This document shows positions 1-10,135 of a DNA stretch of 64,000 bases, one piece after another (position 1 is the stretch's first letter; the number at the start of each line of letters is the position of its first letter). This DNA is from Nipponacmea schrenckii (Eukaryota > Mollusca > Gastropoda > Lottiidae). The stretch is taken from assembly GCA_030562195.1 (NCBI GenBank), contig CM060202.1, positions 24,538,317 through 24,602,316 of the forward strand, in the 5' to 3' direction. The notes under the pieces are model-generated. The model was not told the origin of the DNA and ran no database searches. It saw only the letters and a list, made by a program, of their open reading frames with translations. The position numbers and the translations under genes were made by a program.

Positions 1-103
1 TTTTAAGTATGGATAGAATATTTTATTGAGTATCGTTGCAACCTATTTTATACAAAAATATTATATTTACGTTTATTTTTTATTATTATTTTTTTTTTTA
101 CAG

Positions 104-166
104 TTTTGAATATTGAAGAGTGTAATAATGTCTTTGAGATTGAAACCGTTATAGTTCAACCTGAAT
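104..166 (+). CDS. Gene A linker exon (21 codons)
   Basis: A 63-nt exon between a T-rich tract ending in cag and a gtaagt donor, phase 1 at both ends. It encodes VLNIEECNN... ending in QPE. Nearly identical 63-nt exons occur at 55218 and 57483 (+) and at 20362-20424 (-), which supports it strongly. It joins Ig2 to Ig3 and carries one conserved cysteine. Confidence 0.8.
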
Positions 167-2533
167 GTAAGTATTTTATTCCTGAATAACTATCAGATTG
201 TGGACATGGTGCTCAATGGTGGTTTGTAATGTCAGTCCATACAATTAATGTGAGATTGTTCATTATTACCGAGAATTGCTCCGTTTTAAAAAAACACACG
301 TTAAATATTTAGCTCTTTTACAGTCTAGAAGGCAATACCGAAACTTGATGAAAGTGTTAATTCACAGAATTAAAATCAATTGAAACAAAATATTTAATTT
401 GAGTTGATGCCCTTGCTTATGGCTTAACGGATTGAATATTTCAATATATATTTCAACTTATATAAGTTAGAGTTGTCATTCTGTTTAATATTCTAATTGA
501 AAACAAAGATACCAATGGACCTTAAAACATTTCAGATCCACCAATTGATGCGACACTAGAGCCAGATCATAGGGTGATAACTGTAAGTACAAATGAGGAT
601 GTGAAAGTAAGATGTTCAGCTAAATGTCACCCAATATGTAATGTAACATGGCAAAAAGATTTTCAAGACCTCAAATTAAATGGTTTGAAGAATATGTTTG
701 AAAATGATTTGGTAATTGAGAATGTCAACAGTTCTCATGAAGGTTATTATGGGTGTCTGGTCAACAATACTCATGGAGAAGTTATAAAGGGTTTTACTCT
801 AAGAGTTAGAGGTATGTAATTAGAATGAACTCTTGTTATCCCTGTTTTTACTGATCCTGTATAGTGATCCAGTACAATCTTTGTGTTTGGCACCCAATTT
901 GTAATACATGGTATACTAAATCTAAACGCAGGTATTGATATTATACCTCAATCTGTAAAAGACAATTAATTTGTGGAAGAACCGCTTTTGTCAATCAATC
1001 TTACGTCTTTATTTTTATCGTGCCTAGAAAGGATTCGCGATTTGAAAAATAGGAAAGATGATATTTTATTATTTAGCATTCCCTAATAAATGCATGTTTT
1101 ATATTTTTATTTACTATTATATTCTACCTTTCATCAAAATATAGGTTTAACTGCCTCAATTACTGTTTGTATTTTTGTTTTAGAACTACAAACCAAGAAC
1201 CGATGCCTGTACAGAGGAATAATGTGATATAATATTGTCTGACTCTTAATCTGTTTATTTGTATATTTTTCAGAAACTGGCCATGAAGCGATGATGTCTG
1301 CAGAGAGAAATAATGTGATTGTTGCAGTTACAGTTGTTATTGTTATTGTAGTAGCTGTTATTGTAATTGTTATTCTGGTTATCATATACAAGAAATATCA
1401 GAGTAAGTTTATAACACCTAAGTATAACTTTACTGTTAGTTGAATTGTATTGATGTATTGAATTGTAGAAGAACCTAAAGCTAGATTTTAAGTAGGGGCT
1501 GTATGATGTCAAGAACGAAATGATTGTTGCCGCTACAGTTGTTATTGTTATTGTAGTAACTATTATTGTAATTGTTATTATTGTTATCATATACAAGAAA
1601 TATCAGAGTAAGTTTATTACAAATAGGCGTATGAAATTACAGTTTACCTAACCGTCCTTGTGTGATTTTGAACTTATTTAGTACAATTGTCGAAGCCTGG
1701 TACCATCTGAGTTATAGACCAGTATTTTGGACAGATATATAGTGATATATTGTGGCCGAACAGATGTTGAACTAGTTACTCGAAAAGCGAATCCAGATAA
1801 CTAGGCCAATATATTTCAAAGTAATTGAATATAGAGAGGGTTGGAGATGGGATGAGCACTCCTAACTAGTTGGAATTTCTAATATTTGATTCATTACAGA
1901 AAAAGGTGTTTATAACCCTAATCGGGTCGTATTGTTACCAAGAACATCCAGTGACAATCATTCTAGAAATGGTATACCGGTAGCTTCCACAGACAATCAT
2001 TCTAGAAATGGTATACCGGGAACATACTCAGAAATGAATTCCAGGAATACTGAACAAAACATGGTAAGTAATTATTTTACTGTTTTAAAATAACATACGG
2101 TTTTCTCCATCTCTATATTGGGGGCTTTGTATTAACTTACCAGTCACAGCCAGTGTCAGTGTCATGGTGTCAGGTTATTTGTTTGATTGGAATGAAATAA
2201 AGTTGTAAAATCTCGCGCGGAAGTTGTGGTATTTAAAATAATTGTTGAGTTAAAAAGAGAATATTGACTCGAAGTATTCGTTGTCATGAATATAATATTT
2301 TAAAGTTTGTTTTTGTTTTATCTATAAAGTACAACACCTTTCGATAATCTGTTTTTTTTTTTCAGGAGTCTGGGGGTATTATATATGCTCAACTAATGTT
2401 ACTCACTCCAAATTGGTTTAGGATTCTTGGCACCAAACCAGAACCTGAAGTTGTGTATAGTACAATAGACTTTACCAAGAAAGCACCACCAATGCCTAAA
2501 TTTATGCAAATTGATTCTGATGAGGAAGACTGA
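104..2533 (+). CDS. Gene A: Ig-superfamily receptor with ITIM-like tail (3' part)
   Basis: Gene model joining exons 104-166, 536-811, 1274-1402, 1900-2063 and 2366-2533. The 5' exons (signal peptide, Ig1, Ig2) must lie left of the window, because the first visible exon matches the linker exons of genes B and C. All introns are GT-AG. Phases are 1 up to the tail, then 0 before the last exon. The product would be a type I membrane receptor: membrane-proximal Ig domain, one TM helix, and a tail of about 110 residues with two 13-residue repeat units and two ITIM-like motifs (IIYAQL and VVYSTI). In ITIM receptors such tyrosines recruit SH2 phosphatases, so an inhibitory immune or self-recognition receptor is inferred. 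Ligand and true function are unknown. Confidence 0.75.
536..811 (+). CDS. Gene A Ig3 domain exon
   Basis: A 276-nt phase 1-1 exon with ttcag acceptor and gtatgt donor, encoding one complete Ig-like domain. The B-strand Cys is in KVRCSAKCHP, the core Trp in VTWQKD and the F-strand Cys in GYYGCLVNN. A second pair of Cys (KCHPIC) is conserved in the paralogues and may form an extra bridge. The sequon NSS lies just before the F strand. It is close to the Ig3 exons at 19675-19962 and 57752-58039, but four codons shorter in the C-to-E region. Confidence 0.85.
1184..1237 (+). pseudogene. Decayed transmembrane-exon copy
   Basis: After a good acceptor (tttgttttag), about 50 nt resemble the start of the functional TM exon at 1274: the same order of ...gaagcgatg / ctgtacagag(g)aataatgtgat. 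The similarity is then lost at a TAA. Read as a truncated duplicate of the TM exon 90 bp upstream of the functional copy. Confidence 0.5.
1274..1402 (+). CDS. Gene A transmembrane exon
   Basis: A 129-nt phase 1-1 exon (ttttcag acceptor, gtaagt donor). It encodes a short juxtamembrane stretch, ETGHEAMMSAERNN, then about 24 uninterrupted V, I, A and T residues, then the basic stop-transfer YKKYQ. The hydrophobic part is coded by GTT/ATT/GTA runs, so it also looks like simple sequence. Homologous TM exons are at 18705-18824 and from 63894. Confidence 0.8.
1512..1607 (+). pseudogene. Second TM-exon copy without usable acceptor
   Basis: About 96 nt nearly repeat the TM exon from its NEMIVAATVVIV-like part through YKKYQ and keep the gtaagt donor. 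No AG lies at the position needed to enter in phase 1, and an upstream in-frame TGA follows the only nearby tag. It is most likely an inactive duplicate, although use as an alternative exon cannot be excluded. Confidence 0.5.
1900..2063 (+). CDS. Gene A cytoplasmic exon with two 13-aa repeat units
   Basis: A 164-nt exon (attacag acceptor, gtaagt donor) that enters in phase 1 and leaves in phase 0, the phase pattern of tail exon A in gene B. It encodes KKGVYNPN, then two units of the SxDNHSRNGIP type, then GTYSEMNSRN. YSEM is a YxxM motif, the consensus bound by PI3K SH2 domains. The units match the 39-bp coding minisatellite in gene B. Confidence 0.75.
2366..2533 (+). CDS. Gene A terminal exon with two ITIM-like motifs
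   Basis: A phase-0 exon after a long T tract and ttcag, running to TGA at 2531-2533. It encodes 55 residues including GIIYAQLML (I-x-Y-x-x-L) and VVYSTIDF (V-x-Y-x-x-I), both fitting the ITIM consensus, and ends in the acidic stretch IDSDEED. The two tyrosines are about 28 residues apart, a spacing like that of vertebrate tandem-ITIM receptors. No exon of this type is seen in gene B. Confidence 0.75.
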   Translation, partial: ESGGIIYAQLMLLTPNWFRILGTKPEPEVVYSTIDFTKKAPPMPKFMQIDSDEED

Positions 2534-3588
2534 TTTAAGAGGAATTGTTTCAAACTCGGTCTCCTTACATTACAAACAAAGTTTTGTTCATTAGTCCATA
2601 AAAAAGTAATTATTGTTAGCTTTTTAAATGTAACGGTAATATATGGGGTTACCCAAAGTTTAAGTTTTACTTCTACAAAATTCATTGTGTTACACGAAGT
2701 TGAAGGGTAATAGCTACCGAAGTTATGGTGCTACACAAAGTCTGAGGATAATACTCAACCCAACATTTATTTTGAAAATAGACAGAACTGCCGATGTCGA
2801 ATTGTTTTGTAATGAAATAAGATTAAAACTGTAGTAAACGTATTTTGTTGTATTGTTATATTGTTATTATATATAATATGACTGCTTCCATCCTTAAACA
2901 GGATCATTTTCATTCCATTATTTTTATATAGGCATTTATCTGTTTTGTATAAGCTTCATCAGTTTTGCATTTTGTTTATCGTTTTTTTTATTTAGTTTAT
3001 TAGTTTTGCATTTAAAATATCTGTTTTGTATTTAGTTTGTCTTTTTTTTTACCATTGGTATATCTGTTTATTTATAGTAATCTGTTCATTTTAGTAATCT
3101 GTTTATTTTTAGTACTCTGATATTGATCGTTATCATTCAATTTTTTCTATACAAATTATAAAAATTATTTTATTGTTTTAGAAAAATATAACGATTGGCC
3201 CATTTCAAAAACTATTACTGTAAGTTTTTTTAATATGGCTTAAGATTTGATGCAGAATGCATAATCCTGATATGAACACTTATCGTTTTTTCCTGGACAA
3301 ACCTATATATTTAAATATTAACATTTATAACATAAAGTTGTTCTCAATTGCATTATTGGTTTATAAAATATACAATTTATCAGGTGAGAAGGTAAATAAT
3401 TGAGTATAAATGTAATAATAACAGTATTTAGGACACAGTATTATAAACACCCAAAATGTGATAATAATATTGATTACACAGTATTATAAACTCACTTGTT
3501 CACATATTGTAATAACAGTATTTATTATACATTGATATATGATAAAAAGGTTATTGTAATTTAATTAAGCAAAGTTGACAAGAATAAA
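2534..3588. other. Downstream of gene A; no gene seen
   Basis: The 3' flank of gene A. It holds AT-rich sequence with repeated tatctgttttgtatttagtt-like phrases (2930-3110; also 4150-4340) and loosely repeated attataaaca-type phrases at 3420-3530. A 38-nt exon-like stretch at 3182-3219 (tttag acceptor, gtaagt donor) has no counterpart in the paralogues. No reading frame or known repeat protein was found. Confidence 0.6.
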
Positions 3589-4075
3589 GCCTTTTTATTT
3601 AAGCAAATCGTATCAATACGCTTTACACGGCCGAGTATCATCATGTGGTGCAAATCAACTCGCCTTAAATGAACACCATGACTCGATGTAGCAATGTGTG
3701 ACCAACCGGAATTTGATGCTCGCATAAAAAAATAAAAAAAATAATTTCTGTTATCAATGGGTGCGAAATTATTTTATTCACTGTTCGCAGATATTCGACC
3801 TATGACTTTAAATCACGCTTCGGAATTAGCAGGCAATCATTCACATCATATTGACATCAAATATTCTTTCTTGTAACCGGTACTACTCGCGACTGCCATC
3901 TTAAAAGCTAATCGAATCGTACCAAAGTGCTGTGAGGGACGAGTTGGTCGATTAGGGTATGCGCTTTGACAAATCGCTAAAATCGGTGTGCATTGTAGGC
4001 AAATCGTTGTTGGCGCTTCGCTTAAATAAATGTACGCTTTGATCGGTGTTGATACGAATCGCTTAAATAAAAAGG
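3589..4075. mobile_element. MITE with about 30-bp terminal inverted repeats
   Basis: The left end (gcctttttatttaagc then aatcgtatcaa) and the reverse complement of the right end (gcctttttatttaagc then gattcgtatcaacacc) match over about 30 bp. The interior repeats aaatcgct/aagcgattt-like words and has no coding capacity. The size of about 490 bp and the TIRs fit a non-autonomous DNA transposon. No clear target duplication was identified. Confidence 0.65.
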
Positions 4076-4619
4076 CCTCAAATACATAATTTTTTTCAAA
4101 CTTTATTTTCCTGTTTTATGTCAAGTTTATTTTTTTAAATTCTTTTTTGTATTTTGTTTATCTGTTTTATATGTGTTTTTATTAGTGCATGTTTTTTGTT
4201 GTGTCTTTTATTAGTTTTTGCTAATGCGGCTTAGTTGTAGTTAAACGTTGACATGTTCTAAATTTTTTTTTAAAGTGTATCTGTTTTGTATTTGTTTATC
4301 TGTTTTGTATTTGTTTATCTGTTTTGTATTTGTTTTATTTGTAATGTTTAAGTATATTTTTGTTTTGATTTTTATTAGTTGTAGTTGAACATTTTAAGTT
4401 AAAATTAAAGTAAGAATAAATTTAGAATAGTTAAGATTATTTGACATTTACTAGGTAAAGGAGATTCTGTGCTACTTTATACACCCTCGATTCAACAACA
4501 CGCTTCACGAGGAAAGGGGAATTTTTTTTGAAATTTTATTAATAGCAATGGTCAAGGTAGACCGACCAATCCAAACCTACCCGTTCCTAGGTTATGTATC
4601 CGGATCTGTGCCATAATAT

Positions 4620-5405
4620 CTCAAACTAATTGGTGAACTGAACTTTGATAAATCATATACATTATTTCTGAATTTTGAAACAAAACAGAAGTTAGATTAT
4701 CGTACCTGAAGATAAACAAATTCTTATCACTAAGTTTATTTGAGCGACGTTTCAACCAGCGTTCTCTGATCTTTATCAAACAATGAATATAATGAAAGGT
4801 TAACAAGGTATATATATATAAGTAAAGACAAAACAATTTAACATAACAATAGATTAAAACAATTCAAGGATTAAAAAATTAATGACTTCTGGTTAATGAA
4901 TTAAGTGATCATAGGCTCTACGTATGAATACTCCTGGATCTTTATTGATGGATGGACTGTGTCTTTTGATCTGAATGGCTTCCATGATTTTCCTTTCTTT
5001 TTTGTTGGTTTTATTGACTGCTAAAGTTATGGTATCATCCCAATTTACGTTGTGACCTGTGGCTTTGCTGTGGTCCTGTATGGCGGATTGATTGTTGGCT
5101 GCCTTAGATTGATGTTCCTTGATTCTTATCTGCAATGATCTTTTTGTTTCCCCAATATAACAATCTCCACAAGAACAAAAAACCTGGTAAACACACCCTT
5201 TGGGATCAGCTTTATTGGTTGGTCGCAAATTTCCGTTTGCAGGTGTGATGTCCTTTAGTGTTCTTTGGCCAATAAAAACTGTCTCAATACCAGCTTTCTG
5301 CAATAGTCTTCTGATTTTGTAAATTGAGCTTCCATTAAATGGAATGCTTACTCTTATGGGTGGGTTTTCTGGTTTGGCTGTTTGATTGACTGCTTTCGGT
5401 TTCAT
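4620..5405 (-). mobile_element. Penelope-like retroelement 3' fragment with GIY-YIG domain
   Basis: A 170-codon frame (4893-5405, minus) contains IRRLLQKAGIETVF, then KGCVYQVFCSCGDCYIGET and IRIKEHQ. This is the CxxC-type lead-in plus the YQV...YIGET signature of the GIY-YIG endonuclease that follows the RT in Penelope-like elements. Downstream (4740-4790) the phrase reading as atcagagaacgctggttgaaacg on the minus strand resembles the 3' tail after such ORFs. No RT was recognised above 5405, so this is a 3'-end relic. Its domain frame is still open. Confidence 0.7.
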
Positions 5406-5639
5406 GGCTCTGTCTATTGTTTGGTATATTCTCCCAAGGAATCCATCTTATTTTAAAACTTATTGCTTCTTTTCCAGATCTTTATTCTGAATTTCACTTC
5501 CTTCTATCACGTTCAGTGTTATATTTATTATACTCGTCTCTGAGATCACCATTGCTTTCCCAAGTTGACCTTTAATAATTTCCGTTTGGTGCAAACTTTC
5601 AATTAGAATGCATATTACAGATTTTTAAAAATGGAACTG

Positions 5640-6892
5640 AACTGAACTGAAGGTGCTCAATTCTTTTGACCAATCATAGTCTCAGAAAAGGAATTTTTTA
5701 GATAAACTAATCAGTAATATCGTTTAGAGCTTACTGTCCAAATTTCAGTCTTTATATTCATGTGTGAACAGAATAATTTCGTTTGATAGTGTTAATTAAT
5801 TAAGACACCGCAATATTTAGAGTAGATATAAAACATAGAAATAAAAAGTTTCAAGGGTATTTTTGTAAGAATTGTGCATTTCTAATACCATTGTCATAAT
5901 ATTTATAACACAATTCAATCCCCGAATTTATATGAAATTTAATTGTACATGTTAAGGAGTTGCTGTTTTCTGACTCATTGCCGATACCGTAACCTGGTTA
6001 GGTCTCTCTTTCATATGGTAAACAAGATTTCAACTTTTTATCTCAAGAAATAATTGAATTTAAACTATGAATGGGTAATTGATTTTACATCCTGTTAAAA
6101 TGTTATTGATATTTTTGGATAACATAGAAACCCTTACTAAATATTATAATAGAGTTAATAGCCATTCTGAAACTGATATTCAATTGACTGTAATATTTCC
6201 TTGACATGGAGAGGCCGTAGCTAGATGAAGGACACATATAAAGGCCCTAGCCAGCTAGATATTTCTGAAACCGATATTTCTTTGAATGACACACGCTACC
6301 CATCCTAATATGATACAGTTAGTATGATATGTTTAGTTTCGTGTTGATTCACCTCCTATCTTTTATAATTATTACACTTATCAATTATCCACGATATTCA
6401 TATGACTAAAATATTTTTTAACGGTCATTGAGACCCTAGCTAGATATTATAAAAGAGACACTCATTTTAAAACTGATATTCATATAACTGGAATATTTCC
6501 TTGTATGATACACCCTACTAAGGAGCTGCCGTAGACTGTATCGTAATTAGGTCTCTCTTTCATATGGTAAACAAGATTTAAACTTTCTAACCCCAAGAAA
6601 TATTTGAAGTTGAATATGAATGAGCAATTGATTTTACAACCTGTAAACATCTTATTGATATTCTTGAATAACACACAGTAATAATATAAGAGAATAATAC
6701 AAACATTCTAAAAATGATATTCATATGACTTTAATATTTCTTTGACGTTGACCCTAGCTAGATATTATAATAGATTTAACCGTCATTCTGAAGGTGAAAT
6801 TAACTGTAATATTTCCCTGTATGACACACTCTACTAATCTTATTAACATGCAGGTCTCGATGTTTAGTTTCGTGCAGTTTTTTTCAGCCATC
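5640..6892. repeat. Dispersed and tandem 'ctgatattca...taatatttcc' repeats
   Basis: The region is largely copies of a roughly 90-200 bp module with the words ctagctagatattataata, ctgaaactgatattcaattg and actgtaatatttccttg. Copies or pieces are visible near 6110, 6180, 6430-6500, 6690-6830, 8390-8640, 11040-11230, 29480-29540, 34990-35110 and 53250-53320. A second shared word set (aattaggtctctctttcatatggtaaacaagatt) occurs at 5990, 6550 and 10930. No protein is encoded. It is probably an old non-autonomous element or satellite-like repeat. Confidence 0.55.
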
Positions 6893-7364
6893 TTAAAGGG
6901 GCACAATCTTGATTTTTAGGGGTCGTTTTGGGCCTTTGTTAAACAGTCCTCAGAAATACTCAAGCTCTAAGAAAATCGCAAAATACCTTGAAATATACCT
7001 AAAAAATTTCACTTTTATTTTTTTTCCGTGCTGTACGCGGCTGGTCTTCAGTCAGTCTGAAAATTGTGTGTCCTGTTGAAAAATCTACAATTGTTATTAC
7101 ATGTACTTTCTTTTTGTTTTATCAGTGTGGGCCTGCGCAGTAGTCTATTTATAACTCTTTGATTTTCCAATATGGCGGGAGGTTCGTAATATCTTAAGAC
7201 ATTATGATTTTCAAACACGGATAAATATGTATACCCATGGACTTGAAGGCTCAAATTTCAAAGGTAAGCTCTGTAGACTATGTCTGATTAGCTAAACAAA
7301 AGATTTCATGTGTTTGAGGCTGTCGGATGATTGTCCGAAACAAATCAAGCCTGTGCCCCTTTAA
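6893..7364 (-). mobile_element. TTAA/GGGGCAC MITE, copy 1
   Basis: A 470-bp element with TIRs reading ttaaaggggcaca(a/g)(t/g)cttga at both ends. It is a near-identical inverse of the copies at 31439 and 56316, with a diverged copy at 43110. The interior carries a 64-68 codon open frame (minus 7254-7048) starting MSLQVHGYTYLSVF, also open in two other copies. It resembles no protein I recognise. Confidence 0.75.
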
Positions 7365-9408
7365 AGTTATTATTAATAGACGTGTCACTGTTCATCGTAA
7401 CAAGTCATAGTTTTTTCCATTAATATCAGTTGTCTTTTTGAGACGCCCCACCCCCCTATCATATAACTGATAACGGAGTTGTATCCTTGCCGGATTATCC
7501 TTTAGATGTATACGTTACTGCAAAGTTCCAGTTTGTTATCGAAATTTCTCTTATGGCTGCAGCAAATTTTCAAGTTAATGAGTATAAATTAGAACCTTTT
7601 TTCAAAACCGGTCATGGTACATTGTAAGTGTACAACAAGTAGAACAATTACTCTAGAAGTTGTATAGCGATTTCCTCCTGGTTTTTTATTTTTAGTCTCA
7701 ACATATAAAAGATTACATGGTCGTGCTTATAAAATCGCGGCGTTTTGTTCGATTGATTCTGAGTTTTTTTGCAAGTAAATAATTTAAAACTGCAAAATCG
7801 TAAATCAATTCTTTCTTCCGGTTGACCTACATTTGGTCTAATTGATCTATCGCAACGCAAAATATGTATGTTGACAACGGTTATGCCAGAAAAAAAATAA
7901 AAGAATAAATCATGTGATATGTGGGCCGTAATTGTTATTCCTCTAAAATGCATTAAATTAAATACAGAGATAAAGGATTATCTGATTTCGATGATTTTAG
8001 CGTCAAATGAAAAAATATACATAAATAGTAAGACTCTTGAAGCTGCCTTACAATATCCGGTTGAACATTTTCAAAGTCTCCAGGTTTATATCTTGTGACC
8101 TTGACTGTCGACATTGATTGATAATTGACCTTAAAAAGGTATTTAATGAAATTAAATTATAGATCTTAGCTTGTTAATATGCAACTGTGTTAATATATGA
8201 TAATTAGTCTGTACTGCGAAGCAACATATTTGTATTTTGAAACTGACATTCATTCAGCATATCATTATATTGATATTTTTTAACAGCTTTGTGAATTCCA
8301 AATAAAAATGACTCTTCGTTGGAATATTGTCAGTATTTATGGATTGTTATATTGTTCTGTTTATAGAAGATCGCATAAGCAATTTGTCTGAAACTGATAT
8401 TCATATGGATGTAACATTTCCTTGTATGACACAAAGACCCCAGCTAGATATTATAATAGAGACACCCCTTTTAAAATTGATATTCAATTGACTGTAATAT
8501 TTCCTCTATTATAATAGAGTTAACAGTCATTCTGAAACTGATATTCAATTGATTGTAATATTTCCTTGACGGTCATAGAGACCCTAGCTAGATATTATAA
8601 TAGAGTAAAATGAGTATGAATGTAATATTGAATGACACAGAGACCCCCATATCTAGAATTATAGTATGTCGAGGGGGGGGGGTCGTTCTTCCTTCTGACC
8701 TGTGTTGCTCCATACTTCTTAACAAAAGTACATTAGCCCATAAGGTGCAGAAGAGTAGGACGTAAAACTCCATTCATTCATTCAATCATTCTTAACAATG
8801 TAACAAAGACAACACGTTAAATATTGGAGGTACGGTGGGTTGCATATTGTTCTGTTTGTAGACTTAGCGATTCGTTTGACTTTGGTACTGGATGTATTAA
8901 TGTAGATAGAATAAGTAAAGTGTTGTACCAAACTCAGAGAAATCTTTATGGTCCCGGTTCAATCTATAGAATAGCTTGATCTTATAATTTCTGAATTAAT
9001 TTCAAAGATTATACACTGAATGTCAACAAATACAAGTTAACATGATTTGTGTAGCCAGTTAAGATATATTATTTGCAAGCATAGATCGATCTCTGTGGAA
9101 ACGATAGCCTTTGTTGTTGGTAAAATTATATCGACAAGCATTGTTTTTGGTTCTGTCTCTTGACAAGGGGTTTATCAATAAAATGTCGTTTGTGCTAAAT
9201 CGCGGTTCCTTAATGTTTCGTTAACACCTTTTAGTCGAGAGTAATTATAGCTTTAGCTGGACAACAATATTTTTCATTTGAATGTCAGGAAACTTAATGA
9301 TGATTCTAGTTCGTCCAGACTTGTGTATTCAGACGCCAGTGATTCAAGATACGGGGGATATTGTGTTGAGCTAAATATAGTAATTGAAAGGTAATGTGTG
9401 TATTCTCA
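7365..9408. other. Repeat-rich spacer; no supported gene
   Basis: Holds degraded copies of the ctgatattca/taatatttcc repeat (8220-8650), a G9 run (8676-8684) and a fragment at 8700-8775. In reverse complement that fragment resembles 34625-34685 (aatggag-tttac-tcc, tctgcac, ttatgggctaat) and is probably a dispersed SINE-like repeat. The stretch 7370-7960 is similar in order of motifs to 11300-11850, including a conserved gctgcag/gctacgg-agcaaattttcaagtt phrase. No coding region is supported. Confidence 0.5.
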
Positions 9409-10135
9409 GGTTAAATAGTTTACTGAGAGAATTATAATCAAGGGTAGTATAAATCCATCTATTCAATCTGTTGTTAATGATATATTTAGGACATGTTGAC
9501 ACCATTCTATTAAACTTGACATTCAGTGGACTCCGGTTAAATAGTTTACTGAGAGAATTATAATCAAGGGTAGTATAAACCTATCTCTTCAATCGGTGGT
9601 TTATGATATATTTAGGACATGTTTACACTATTCTATTAAACTTGACATTCAGTAGACTCAGGTTAAATAGTTTACTGAGAGAATTATAATCAAGGGTAGT
9701 ATAAACCCATCTCTTCAATCGATGGTTTATGATATATTTAGGACATGTTTACACCATTCTATTCAACTTGACATTCAGTAGACTCAGGCTAAATAGTTTA
9801 CTGAGAGAATTATAATCAAGGGTAGTATAAATCCATCTCTTCAATCGGTGGTTTATGATATATTTAGGACATGTTTACACTATTCTATTAAACTTGACAT
9901 TCAGTAGACTCAGGTTAAATAGTTTACTGAGAGAATTATAATCAAGGGTAGTATAAATCCATCTCTTCAATCGGTTGTTCATGATATATATAGGACATGT
10001 TTACACTATTCTATTAAACTTGACATTCAGTGGACTCAGGTTAAATAGTTTACTGAGAGAATTATAATCAAGGGTAGTATAAACCTGTCTCTTCAATCGG
10101 TTGTTCTATGATATATAAGGACATGTTTATACATT
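9409..10135 (+). repeat. Tandem array, about 125-bp unit, six copies
   Basis: Units begin ggttaaatagtttactgaga at about 9409, 9534, 9660, 9786, 9912 and 10040, giving a period of 125-126 bp. Each contains attataatcaagggtagtat, a cttcaatcg-gtt-tatgatatat stretch and aacttgacattcagt. Two more units lie at 12149-12392. Differences between units are mostly single substitutions. It is non-coding. Confidence 0.85.

Noticed and set aside
1134..1596. Minus-strand frames of 85 and 108 codons made of ITITT-type residues
   Set aside because: Antisense of the GTT/ATT-rich transmembrane exons; no domain, start context or conservation.
3182..3219. Exon-like 38 nt with tttag acceptor and gtaagt donor downstream of gene A stop
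   Set aside because: No homologous exon in genes B or C, and gene A already has a terminal exon. Consensus splice sites this short occur by chance in AT-rich DNA.
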